Counted from the first letter of the stretch, positions 13,733 to 20,822 are shown. The stretch is DNA of 20,907 nt from JAPUIN01 sp041580375 (GCA_041580375.1 JBFGDZ010000043.1:1-20907), one strand, 5' to 3'. Notes: generated from the sequence alone by a model not told the origin. Program-made: numbers and translations.

Positions 13733-14953
13733 TCAGCCGCCCGCGGCCGCGCGGCGGGCGGCCGGGACGAAGACGCCCGGGATCGGCGGACCGGCGCCGG
13801 GATCGAAGTCCTGAGGATCGAGGCCGAGCATCTGCAGCATCGTCGCCGCGATGTCGGCCAGATACACCGTCGGATGGTCCGCCACTTCGCCCCGATCCGG
13901 CGTGTCCGGTCCGATGATCGCCACCCAGATATCCTCGGCCCCCCGCACCCCCTCGCCGTGCTCCACCCAGTCGGAGGGGCGGACGCCGCGGCCGTGGTCG
14001 GTCGTGATGATCACGGTCGTCCGGCCGCGATAGACGTCGGACGACTGCAGGAACTCCCAGAGATCCCTCAGGTACCCGTCGGCCACGTTCAGATAGTCGA
14101 GCAGGCGATCGTAGCGGCGGGCGTGCGACCAGTCGTCCGGCTCGCCCAGGGCCAGGTAGAAGACGCGCGGGCGGAACGTCCGGATGTACTCGAGACCCAG
14201 GCCGAACGTGATCGCGTCGCTGCGCCCCTCAGCCCACAGGGCCAGGCACTGGTGCTGCAGCCGGCTCAGGGTCTCCATGCGCGGCGTGGCGATGTCGGCC
14301 GGCATGTCCTCGTAGCCGCCGTTGGTGAAGAAGACGTCCGGCTCGGACGAGGCGAGGAGCTTGAACCCCTCCCACGAGCCGACCATGGCGACCTTTATCC
14401 GGTCCAGGCCCAGCTTCCTCTGCGCGTACTCGAGGACCGTGCGGTGCGGATAGCGAATCAGATCGTTGCTCGTCACGTCGGCGCGCGGCTGGCCGGTCAG
14501 AATCTCGGCGTAGCCCGGCGCGGAGAAGAGGAGCGGGTTCTTCACCAGGGCGCGGCTGCCTTTCTCCTTGTTCCCCAGGACCATCCCCCGGGGGGCCATC
14601 GTCGTCCAGAAGTACGGCATCAGCGCCTCGCGCCTCTCCCTCGGCGTCTCGCGCCAGTAGCGCTCGCGCGATCGCTCGAGATCGTAGATGCCCGACTTCT
14701 TCGGGTTCTTCGCGATGACGTCGTCCATGCCGCCGAAGATCTCCTGGATGCGGACGCCGTCGATCGTGATCAGGATGACGTTCTCGGTGCGGCGCCCGTC
14801 TTTCGCGGCCGTCTTCGCCGCGGGCGCGGCGGCCGCCGGCGGCGGGGCCGCTGCGGACGCGAGCAACCCGATCGTCAATACGACGGCGAGCGGCGCGAAC
14901 GACCGCCCGCGCGTGCGGACGATGCGCCGCCACGCGCGGCCCGGCGCGCGCAT
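13733..14953 (-). CDS. Exported alkaline-phosphatase-superfamily hydrolase (phosphodiesterase/sulfatase-like)
   Basis: This 406-residue metal-dependent hydrolase has the alkaline phosphatase fold. A Sec signal with Arg-rich n-region and hydrophobic core PLAVVLTIGLLASAAA (21-36) is followed by a Pro/Ala linker. Two-metal-site residues are visible: Asp65 in LITIDGVR, nucleophile candidate Ser144 in FSAPGYAEILTG, Asp273/Asp274 and His277 in EPDDWSHARRYD, Asp319-His320 in TTDHGRG and His332 in VEHGEG. Many nucleotide pyrophosphatases use Thr as nucleophile; Ser here may mark a different subgroup, perhaps acting on phosphate or phosphonate esters. The ATG at 14953 overlaps the aminotransferase stop as TGATG. 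A second start at 15064 has a better ribosome site (GGAGG, seven bases) but would add 37 residues before the signal and overlap the upstream gene by 112 bases. Confidence 0.83.
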   Translation of the reverse strand: MRAPGRAWRRIVRTRGRSFAPLAVVLTIGLLASAAAPPPAAAAPAAKTAAKDGRRTENVILITIDGVRIQEIFGGMDDVIAKNPKKSGIYDLERSRERYWRETPRERREALMPYFWTTMAPRGMVLGNKEKGSRALVKNPLLFSAPGYAEILTGQPRADVTSNDLIRYPHRTVLEYAQRKLGLDRIKVAMVGSWEGFKLLASSEPDVFFTNGGYEDMPADIATPRMETLSRLQHQCLALWAEGRSDAITFGLGLEYIRTFRPRVFYLALGEPDDWSHARRYDRLLDYLNVADGYLRDLWEFLQSSDVYRGRTTVIITTDHGRGVRPSDWVEHGEGVRGAEDIWVAIIGPDTPDRGEVADHPTVYLADIAATMLQMLGLDPQDFDPGAGPPIPGVFVPAARRAAAGG

Positions 14954-16161
14954 CAGGACGAGGCACCCGACGCGATCCGTCGGAGCGGCCGGCGCCGCGC
15001 GGCCCGCGCTTTCGCTGCGCGCGATCGCGGCGCGCGCGCCGTCTGCAGAACGGGATCGATGCATGCGAGTCCCTCCCTCAGCTGATCCAGGTCGTAGCCG
15101 TATCCGATCCGGATGTAGCGCCCGAAGCCGAAGTGGGCTCCGGGCGTGATCAGAACCGAGCGCTCGATCCTCAGGCGATTGAAGAGCGTCGCCGGCGCGA
15201 TCGGCATCCCGTACCGGACGACGGCGATCGCCCCCGCCCGCGGGTGGATCCACGAGAGCGCGTCCCCGTGCCCCCGGATCCACTCCTCCAGCACTGGCAG
15301 GTTGCGCCGGATGATCCCGCGCGTGCGCTCCAGGACCGCGTCCCGTTTGCGGGGCTCCATGACGATCGCGGCGAGGCGCTCCGACAGGAACGTCGGCGTG
15401 AGCGTGAGGTAATCGTGGTAGGCGTGCAGCCGGCGGATCATCGCCTCCGGGCCGACGATCCAGCCGATGCGGAGGCCCGGCAGCCCGAACGCCTTCGACA
15501 GACCGCCGGTGACGAGCGTCCTCTCGTACCGGCCCCAGAACGTCGGGGAGGTCCCGCCTTCCGCCTCGGCGCCGCGGTAGATCTCGTCGGCGAGGATCCA
15601 CGCGCCGGCGCGGCGGGCGGCGCGGACGATCGCGTCCATCTCCTCCTCGTTCAGGACCGCCCCGGTCGGGTTGTTCGGGTTAGTGACGACGATCATGCGT
15701 GTCCTGCGCGTGACGGCCCGCTCGAGGCTCGCGACGTCGAGCCCCCAGCGCCGGCCGGCCGAACCGTCGCTCCGCTCGACCAGGCGGTACGGATCGGCGC
15801 CGCCCCCGTACGCTCGCGCCAACCCGCGCGTCTGCAGATAGTTCGGGATCATGCAGGCGGCGCGATGAGTCCGATCCAGCAGGGCCCAGCAGGCGACGTA
15901 GTTCGCCTCGGAGCCGCCGTTGACGACGGTGACATTGTCGGCCGTGGCACCGTAGAACTTTCCGATCCGCTCGCGCAGGATCTCCGAGCCGTTCGCCGCC
16001 GGATACTTCAGCCGCAGGTCGTGAAGCGACGCGGGATCGCCCCCTTCACCGAAGATCTCCCGCATCGTCATCGGCAGGACGCCGCTCTCGGAGAGGTTGT
16101 AGCGCACCTCGTTCTCGTAGAGGCACTGCGTCCTCTCCATGTCGAATCGTTCGATGCGCAT
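14953..16161 (-). CDS. PLP-dependent class I/II aminotransferase family protein
   Basis: This 402-residue fold-type I PLP enzyme carries the cofactor lysine Lys223 in GGLSKAFGLPGLRIGW. NPNNPTG with Asn164 (161-167), Asp192 in ADEIYRG and Arg231 contact the cofactor, and Arg351 in YIRIGYG would bind the substrate carboxylate. The N-terminus, YNLSESGVLPMTMREIFG, recalls the branch that includes capreomycidine synthase-like enzymes, in which related proteins perform cyclisation instead of plain transamination. That resemblance is from memory and is weak. The last 30 or so residues are Arg/Ala-rich and extend past the usual end. The ribosome site GGGGAG is six bases before the ATG. It is translationally coupled to the downstream exported hydrolase (TGATG). 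The 188-base gap upstream to the CapA gene (16162-16349) shows no other feature. Confidence 0.88.
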   Translation of the reverse strand: MRIERFDMERTQCLYENEVRYNLSESGVLPMTMREIFGEGGDPASLHDLRLKYPAANGSEILRERIGKFYGATADNVTVVNGGSEANYVACWALLDRTHRAACMIPNYLQTRGLARAYGGGADPYRLVERSDGSAGRRWGLDVASLERAVTRRTRMIVVTNPNNPTGAVLNEEEMDAIVRAARRAGAWILADEIYRGAEAEGGTSPTFWGRYERTLVTGGLSKAFGLPGLRIGWIVGPEAMIRRLHAYHDYLTLTPTFLSERLAAIVMEPRKRDAVLERTRGIIRRNLPVLEEWIRGHGDALSWIHPRAGAIAVVRYGMPIAPATLFNRLRIERSVLITPGAHFGFGRYIRIGYGYDLDQLREGLACIDPVLQTARAPRSRAAKARAARRRPLRRIASGASS

Positions 16162-16349
16162 GCGAGGCTCCCCGCGCTCCGTTTCGCTTGATGGGACGAT
16201 GCGCGCCGCGTTCAGGCCGCTCGCGGGCGCGCGCGCCGCTCCCGTGTCGTGATGCTTCGGAGTCTGTCAGATACCGGGGCGCGCTGTCCAGCCGGGGATG
16301 CATGGTCCGGCCGGGCGTCCAAACGCCCGCGCGGCGCCGGTCGCGCCCG

Positions 16350-17906
16350 TCAGTCCGCCCGCGGCCGGATCACGCCGACGCCCTTCTCGATGGAGATGGT
16401 CGTCCCGTACGGTTTCGAGAGATCCTGAAGCCGCGTCAGGATCCGCCGCGCCGCGTCGGGCCCGGCGAGCCGCGGGACGCCGCTCTCGGTGAGGCGCAGC
16501 CCGTAACCGAGATCGACCGGGTGCAGCCGGATCTCGGCGAGGCGTCCGCCGTCGAACCGGCTCACCGCGACGATCGTCTCGAAGACGCGCTCGTCGTCGA
16601 AGCCGCGGGCGTTGAGGAGTGCGGTCAGGTCGGCGTCGGTCGCATAGTCCGGATCGTCGAAGGCCCGGTCGAGGAGATCGCCGTACGCCTCGTGCAGATC
16701 GGGGGCGAGAGGCTCCTGGATGTCGCTCCAGAAGAAATTGGCCAGGCCGTAGAAGACCGGCCGGCCGCGGTAGACCGCGACCGGCCCGAGACGGTGGATG
16801 CCGTGCGTGATGATCGCGTCCGCCCCGGCGTCGATGGCGGCCCGTGCCAGGACCGGCACGAAGCCGCCGGGGGACGAGCAGTCGAACTCCGGCTGGTGCG
16901 CGTGGATCGAGACGACGAGGAAGTCGCTGTGCTGCTTGCCGAGACGGACGCTTTTCAGAATCTCCGCACGATCGATCCGGTTCATTTCGTACGCGTAGGC
17001 GAACCGCTCGCCCGCCCGGAACCGGGTCCCGAACAGGGTGATCTCGTCCGGGGCCGGCTTCCCCTCCACCGGCGCGGGTTTCCCCTTCTCTGGCGCGGAG
17101 GATTCCGCGTCCGGCATCGCCTCCTCGTCGTCGCGGCAGATCGGCTGCGCGTCGCGCATCGCCCGGTCGATCTCGCGCAGCGACGCCATGATCGTTTTCG
17201 GGACGATCGTCACCCGCTCGACCCGCAGGGCGCTCAGGCCCGGCCGCCCCGGCGACTCCCCCGCCGGAGGGAGCGCCTCGGCCAGGGCGCCGTAGGTCGA
17301 GGCGATCGAGACGAGGCCGACGCGGCCCTTCGGCGTCTCGAGGTAGCGGGCCGCGCGGGCGGCGGCGCGATCTTCGCCCGTCCCGGCGTGGACAATCCCC
17401 GCCTCGTCGAGCCGGCGGGTCGTCTCGCGCATTCCCTCGATGCCCCAGTCGAGCGCGTGATTGTTCGCGCGAGAGAGCAGGTCGAACCCCATCGCGGCGA
17501 GGTCCGGGGCGACCGCGGGGAGGCTCGTCAGTCCCCAATCCCCCGCGCCGGAGTGGGGATGCCCCGCGAACGTCCGGATGTCCAGGATCGACGTCTCCAG
17601 GTTGCCGAACGCGGCGTCGGCCCGTTCCAGGATCTCCACGACCCGGGCGAATGCCGGATCCACGGCGCGCTTGTGGGAGAGGGGGCGCGAGATGATGCAG
17701 TCGCCCACCGCGGCGAGCGTGAAGCCCGGGGCGGCGCTCATCTCCAGCTCCGCCGCGGGCGGCCGCTTCGGATCGAAGAGGTCGCTTTCGGGCGCCGTCG
17801 CGGCGACGCTTCCGGTAGCCGCGGACCCGATGACGATCGCAACCAATCCGCCGATCGCCGCCGTCACCCAGCGGATCCCTCTGTCCGATGCGCGCGTACG
17901 ATTCAT
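16350..17906 (-). CDS. CapA family protein (metallophosphatase-fold, capsule/poly-gamma-glutamate type)
   Basis: This 518-residue protein begins with a signal or signal-anchor segment (about 13-37), so it acts outside the cytoplasm. CapA motifs are present in order: AAVGDCIISR (65-74), FGNLETSI (100-107), SRANNHALDWGIEGM (145-159), SIHAHQPEFD with His335/His337, then GADAIITHGIHRLGPVAVYRGRPVFYGLANFF with His368 and His371. CapA family members resemble calcineurin-like metallophosphatases and are linked to capsule or poly-gamma-glutamate synthesis, but many have unknown substrates. Here no CapB or CapC homologues are nearby, so capsule synthesis is unproven. It is longer than the usual 350-400 residues, because a Pro/Lys/Glu-rich insert with a tandem GKPAP repeat lies at about 255-290. 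GGAG lies seven bases before the ATG. It is the first gene of the five-gene minus-strand run. Confidence 0.86.
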   Translation of the reverse strand: MNRTRASDRGIRWVTAAIGGLVAIVIGSAATGSVAATAPESDLFDPKRPPAAELEMSAAPGFTLAAVGDCIISRPLSHKRAVDPAFARVVEILERADAAFGNLETSILDIRTFAGHPHSGAGDWGLTSLPAVAPDLAAMGFDLLSRANNHALDWGIEGMRETTRRLDEAGIVHAGTGEDRAAARAARYLETPKGRVGLVSIASTYGALAEALPPAGESPGRPGLSALRVERVTIVPKTIMASLREIDRAMRDAQPICRDDEEAMPDAESSAPEKGKPAPVEGKPAPDEITLFGTRFRAGERFAYAYEMNRIDRAEILKSVRLGKQHSDFLVVSIHAHQPEFDCSSPGGFVPVLARAAIDAGADAIITHGIHRLGPVAVYRGRPVFYGLANFFWSDIQEPLAPDLHEAYGDLLDRAFDDPDYATDADLTALLNARGFDDERVFETIVAVSRFDGGRLAEIRLHPVDLGYGLRLTESGVPRLAGPDAARRILTRLQDLSKPYGTTISIEKGVGVIRPRAD

Positions 17907-17976
17907 GATCTCACTCCGCCGCGGAGAATGTCCCCGCGTCGACCCATGACGATCCTCGATGATGAAGGGCCGTCAT

Positions 17977-17985
17977 GTTATCGCA
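17977..17985 (-). promoter_or_regulatory. Candidate extended -10 promoter for the CapA gene
   Basis: On the minus strand TGCGATAAC fits an extended -10 box, as at 6703 and 19882. Transcription would begin near 17970 with a leader of about 64 bases. No clear -35 box is seen. The remainder of the 252-base gap 17907-18158 holds no gene that I can support. Confidence 0.28.
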
Positions 17986-18158
17986 GGTCCCGGCCGGAAT
18001 GAGAGATACGTTCGCAGCGTCCCGACTGGAGCACGCCGTCACCCGTTTTCATACGAGGCAGACCATGGCGGCGCGGCCTTCTCCTGGACCGCGAGGCGGC
18101 CCGCCTTCGGAAGGCCGGACCCCGGGGCGTCACCCTGAAGAGGCCGGCCGTTTCGCGC

Positions 18159-18614
18159 TCACTCCTCGGGCGGCCACGGTCCCCGGCGCCGGCCGGATCC
18201 GGCCCACTCCGGCACGCCGCGCTCGTCCCGCAGCGTGACGGTCAGCTCCCCGCGGCGCACCTCACGCGCGATCACATACTGGCTCGACTTGCAGGTCACC
18301 TTCGATCCGGTGATCGTCATCGCATCCCCCTCGGCGATCGTCAGTCCCTTCTCCTCGAGGAACCGCGAGGGCCCCAGGTGCACCCGCACCGGCTGGCCGT
18401 CCGCGCGCAGCGTGATGTGCGTCCCGGACCCGGACATGCGCCGGCACGCCACCGTCTCCACATTCACCACCGCTCCCTCCATCGTGATCTCCGTCTTCCG
18501 ATTGTAGAGGGCCCGACCACCGCCCGAGCAGGGACATTCCGGTCCCCGCGCGGCGCCGATCGTCACCAGACCGGCCAGCAGCATCAATCCCGGCAGCAAA
18601 AGACGCGGTTTCAT
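18159..18614 (-). CDS. Small exported protein with an OB-fold-like beta domain
   Basis: This 151-residue hypothetical protein starts with a signal peptide (about 1-22, core LLLPGLMLLAGLVTIGAA) followed by a Cys/Gly motif GPECPCSGGG. The mature part is beta-rich, with alternating hydrophobic strands such as THITLRADGQPVRVHLGPS, EEKGLTIAEGDAMTITGSKV and LTVTLRDERGVPEWAG, a pattern of small periplasmic OB-fold-like proteins often found beside redox or metal-handling genes. Cysteines near the N-terminus, in VACRRM and in VTCKSS could form disulfides or bind metal. The tail is Arg/Pro-rich. Two tandem ATGs occur (18617 and 18614); 18614 has the better spacing to GGAGG. It follows the coiled-coil gene by 25 bases and is probably co-transcribed with it. 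The specific role is unknown. Confidence 0.75.
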   Translation of the reverse strand: MKPRLLLPGLMLLAGLVTIGAARGPECPCSGGGRALYNRKTEITMEGAVVNVETVACRRMSGSGTHITLRADGQPVRVHLGPSRFLEEKGLTIAEGDAMTITGSKVTCKSSQYVIAREVRRGELTVTLRDERGVPEWAGSGRRRGPWPPEE

Positions 18615-18639
18615 CATCGTTCCTCCTCTCTGTTGCGGG

Positions 18640-19284
18640 TCACGCCCCCATCTCCTTGCGCATCAGACGATGCTCCCTCCGCCACGCCTCGATCGCCTGG
18701 CGGATCTCCCGCGCTCTCGATGCGATCTGCCGATCGGCGGGTGAATCACCCGCCAGGTCCCGGTCGAGCCGGTCGAGGCACGACTCCGTCTCCTGGCGGG
18801 CCCGCTCGAGGCTTCGCAGACGCTCCCTCAGCCCGTCCCGCTGCTCGTCTCCGAGACTCTTCTCGAACCGTTCGTGCTCCTGCCACATCCTCCGGACCTC
18901 GGCCCGCACGGCGGTCGCCTCGTGTCGGGCGTCGCCCGGCTCCCGTCCGCCGCGCTTCATCGTCCTCTCGAACTGACGAACGCGCGAGCGCGCGCGATCG
19001 GCCATTTCGCCGCAGGCCCGGAGCCGCTCGCCCTGCTGGGCGTTCGCGCGAACGCGCTCGCGATCCCGGGCTCTGTCGCGCTCCCGCGCACGATCGTCGT
19101 CCCGGGCCCGCTCGCCCGGGCCCGAACGCGGCCCGCCGGCCTTCGGTCCATGCCCTCCCGACACGCCAGGGCGGGTCCCTTCGCGGTCCCCGTTTCCACC
19201 GCCGCCTCCTGCGACGGCGGCGACGGGCGCGGCGATCGCGGCCGCGAACAGAATGACGAGTGGAATGGCGAGAATTCTTCGCAT
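18640..19284 (-). CDS. Exported highly charged coiled-coil protein of unknown function
   Basis: This 214-residue protein has a clear signal peptide (MRRILAIPLVILFAAAIAAPVAAVAG), a Gly-rich linker, then an extremely Arg/Asp/Glu-rich tract (RARDDDRARERDRARDRER) and a long predicted helical region with heptad-like spacing, including MWQEHERFEKSLGDEQRDG and LRSLERARQETESCLDRLDR. Cysteines in RACGEM and ESCLDR may pair. The overall look, a small periplasmic charged helical protein, recalls Spy/CpxP-type chaperones or heavy-metal sensors, but I do not see their LTxxQ motif. The start at 19284 was set by GGAGG seven bases upstream; a GTG at 19341 would put the signal peptide internally and is less likely. 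It lies divergent from the DUF2892 gene and upstream of the OB-fold gene. Confidence 0.78.
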   Translation of the reverse strand: MRRILAIPLVILFAAAIAAPVAAVAGGGGGNGDREGTRPGVSGGHGPKAGGPRSGPGERARDDDRARERDRARDRERVRANAQQGERLRACGEMADRARSRVRQFERTMKRGGREPGDARHEATAVRAEVRRMWQEHERFEKSLGDEQRDGLRERLRSLERARQETESCLDRLDRDLAGDSPADRQIASRAREIRQAIEAWRREHRLMRKEMGA

Positions 19285-19638
19285 GATGTCACCTCCCGGC
19301 GGCCCGCCTCCGGCGGCGCCGCGCTGGTTCCTCTTCTTCACGCGGCCTCTTTTCCATCAAGCAAACACCGCGCCAGATCGTACGTCCATCGCCCCCCCTC
19401 TCCGGGCCCGGGACAGCAGGCCCGGATCACCGATCTCAGGGAGACACGAACTCCGGATCGGTTACAGATCGATCACGGCCGCGCTTGTGTAACCTTCCGG
19501 CGCGGCGCGGCTCCGTGCCTGAGAGGGGCGGACGACGGGAACGGTCCCTCCCACCATGGACCCCACCCCCCATGTCCGCAGAGGGACGCCCCGGCGCCGC
19601 CCCTCCTCAGAGCCGGATCGGCTCGCGGAGGAGAGGCC
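19285..19638. other. 354-base divergent intergenic region
   Basis: This gap separates the minus-strand coiled-coil gene from the plus-strand DUF2892 gene. It holds both ribosome sites at its ends and the GGTTACA/TGTAACC inverted repeat near the middle. Short open frames through it are Pro/Arg-rich, lack ribosome sites and look like chance. I see no RNA gene. Confidence 0.55.
19460..19494. promoter_or_regulatory. GGTTACA-N21-TGTAACC inverted repeat, candidate operator or divergent ECF -35 elements
   Basis: GGTTACA at 19460-19466 is the exact reverse complement of TGTAACC at 19488-19494, with 21 bases between. The arms are AT-richer than their surroundings. GTAAC-containing hexamers resemble the -35 class of some ECF sigma factors, so each arm could start transcription outward. 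Alternatively the pair is a dimeric operator. On the minus strand a GTC lies 15 bases after the AAC; no good -10 element is seen on the plus strand. Confidence 0.35.
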
Positions 19639-19842
19639 ATGGGACTTCAGGAATCTCTGAGACTGCTCGCGGGGGTCTTCGTTCTGGCCGGCCTGGTGCT
19701 GGGGTTCTTCGTCCACGCCGGCTGGTACCTTCTCGTGGCGTTCGTCGCTCTGAACCTGATCCAGTCCGCGTTCACCCGCTGGTGCCCGGCCATCTGGATC
19801 CTGAGAAAGGCCGGCGTGCGCGAGCGCTGCTCGCACGTGTGA
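19639..19842 (+). CDS. DUF2892 / YgaP-type small inner-membrane protein
   Basis: This 67-residue protein has two transmembrane helices (about 8-26 and 28-46) and a conserved C-terminal stretch FTRWCPAIWILRKAGVRE. The pattern RLLAGVFVLAGLVLGFFVH followed by YLLVAFVALNLIQSAFT matches the DUF2892 domain, which also forms the membrane part of the YgaP rhodanese. Here no rhodanese domain is attached. The domain often occurs near sulfur or metal stress genes; its function is not established. The ATG at 19639 is preceded by GGAGGAGAGG. The longer in-frame extension upstream is an artefact. The gene ends 54 bases before the ECF sigma factor on the same strand. Confidence 0.85.
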   Translation: MGLQESLRLLAGVFVLAGLVLGFFVHAGWYLLVAFVALNLIQSAFTRWCPAIWILRKAGVRERCSHV

Positions 19843-19881
19843 TCCGGGGTCAACGCCCGGGGGTCGCGCGGGAGGGCGGCG

Positions 19882-19890
19882 TGCTACGAT
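19882..19890 (+). promoter_or_regulatory. Extended -10 promoter abutting the sigma factor start
   Basis: TGCTACGAT fits an extended -10 box (TGn plus TACGAT). Transcription about seven bases downstream would begin at the GTG at 19897 itself, giving a leaderless mRNA. No good -35 box is seen. Confidence 0.42.
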
Positions 19891-19896
19891 CGCCGC

Positions 19897-20532
19897 GTGG
19901 ACCCCTCCGATCTGCAGCTCGCCCGATCGCTCATGGCCGGCGACCCCGCGGCGTTCGAGCCGTTCGTGGATCGATTCGGACCGCGTCTTCTCGACTTCGG
20001 CCGCCGCATGTGCGGCCACCGGGAGGACGCCGAGGAGGTCCTGCAGGAGACCCTCCTGAAAGCCTACACCTCCGTGAAGAACCTGAGGGAGCCGGCGGCG
20101 CTGCAGACCTGGGTCTACCGAGTCGCGGCGAACGCGTGCCTGAGGATGCGCCGGCGCGGAAAGTTCGAGCCCGCGCGCGAGATCTCGCTCGACGATCTTC
20201 TCCCCCGCCCCGGACCCGGCGGCGAGCCGCCGGCAATCCCGGACTGGTCGGATCTGCCGCTGGACAGGCTGCTGCGGGGAGAGCTCGCGCAGCGCCTGGA
20301 CCGCGCGATCCTGGAGCTCCCCGAGGACTACCGGATCGTCGTCCTGCTGCGCGATCTGGAGGGGTTCGACACGCGATCGACCGCGGAGATCCTCGGCGTC
20401 GCGGAGGGCCTCGTGAAGGTGCGCCTGCATCGGGCCCGGCTCGCGCTGCGCAGGGCGCTGGAGTCGTATTTCGTGCGGGACGCGAAGGGGACCGGAACCG
20501 CCCCGGGGAAGGACCATGACCGCGCACGATGA
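19897..20532 (+). CDS. ECF-type RNA polymerase sigma factor
   Basis: This 211-residue protein is a group 4 (extracytoplasmic function) sigma-70 factor. Region 2 spans about residues 14-88, with the core-binding and -10 recognition helices in DAEEVLQETLLKAYTSVKNL (44-63) and LQTWVYRVAANACLRMRRR (69-87). A linker of about 45 residues follows. Region 4 (about 133-187) has LPEDYRIVVLLRDLEGFDTR and a helix-turn-helix STAEILGVAEGLVKVRLHRARLAL. The start is GTG at 19897; the nearest G-rich site is about 20 bases away, so translation may be leaderless. An internal ATG at residue 13 would cut into region 2. It overlaps the anti-sigma gene by 17 bases, which indicates coupled expression and partnership. 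Target promoters are unknown, but the adjacent envelope genes are candidates. Confidence 0.92.
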   Translation: MDPSDLQLARSLMAGDPAAFEPFVDRFGPRLLDFGRRMCGHREDAEEVLQETLLKAYTSVKNLREPAALQTWVYRVAANACLRMRRRGKFEPAREISLDDLLPRPGPGGEPPAIPDWSDLPLDRLLRGELAQRLDRAILELPEDYRIVVLLRDLEGFDTRSTAEILGVAEGLVKVRLHRARLALRRALESYFVRDAKGTGTAPGKDHDRAR

Positions 20533-20776
20533 CGCGATGAACTGCCGCGACATGGCGGAGCACCTCTCCGGCTATCTGGACGCGGAGCTGGACGATGCAC
20601 TGCGACGCACGATCGAGCGTCACGAGGGCCGCTGTCCTCCCTGCCGGGCGTTCATCCGGACCCTCGCCCGGACCGTCGAGGCGGTGCGGTCGATGCCGCG
20701 GCGTCCGCTGCCGCCCGCCCTGAAGAAGGCCCTCAGGGAGGCCCTGCTGAACACGGGGACTCCCGATGCGCAGTAA
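20516..20776 (+). CDS. Zinc-finger (ZAS/zf-HC2) anti-sigma factor
   Basis: This 86-residue protein shows the zinc-binding anti-sigma signature: Cys10, then His36, Cys40 and Cys43 in HEGRCPPC (H-x3-C-x2-C). The helical pattern HLSGYLDAELDDALRRTIERH matches the domain that wraps around region 2 or 4 of its sigma partner. No transmembrane helix follows, unlike most ECF anti-sigma factors, so it is probably cytoplasmic and could sense redox or metal through the zinc site. GAAGGACC precedes the ATG, which overlaps the 3' end of the sigma gene. A second ATG at 20537 would still keep all zinc ligands. It is followed, after about 60 bases, by the start of an exported protein. Confidence 0.87.
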   Translation: MTAHDDAMNCRDMAEHLSGYLDAELDDALRRTIERHEGRCPPCRAFIRTLARTVEAVRSMPRRPLPPALKKALREALLNTGTPDAQ

Positions 20777-20808
20777 CCTCTCGCCACAGGTTGGCTCCCT
20801 ACTGACAG

Positions 20809-20822
20809 GCCGCCATGGCGGC
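20809..20822. repeat. 14-bp perfect palindrome before the last gene
   Basis: GCCGCCATGGCGGC is self-complementary and sits between the anti-sigma stop (20776) and the next gene start (20839). Like the palindrome at 13708 it is centred on CCATGG. Chance is possible in such GC-rich DNA. Confidence 0.3.

Noticed and set aside
12376..15085. Two long plus-strand open frames opposite the alcohol dehydrogenase and hydrolase
   Set aside because: They have low-information Arg/His/Pro-rich composition; the opposite strand holds motif-complete enzymes.
16188..18002. 604-residue open frame on the plus strand opposite the CapA-family gene
   Set aside because: It is an antisense shadow with repeated Arg/Asp/Val strings and no plausible ribosome site or domain.
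18103..18115. GCCTTCGGAAGGC inverted repeat downstream of the OB-fold-like gene as a terminator
   Set aside because: Only five base pairs can form with a three-base loop and there is no T-tract; it is too weak to annotate.
17975..18238. 87-residue plus-strand frame in the gap after the OB-fold-like gene
   Set aside because: It is Arg/Pro-rich, overlaps the 3' end of that gene, and has no ribosome site.
19075..19135. Repeated CCCGGG-containing blocks as a DNA repeat element
   Set aside because: They lie in the coding sequence of the charged coiled-coil protein and follow from its Arg/Gly/Pro codons.
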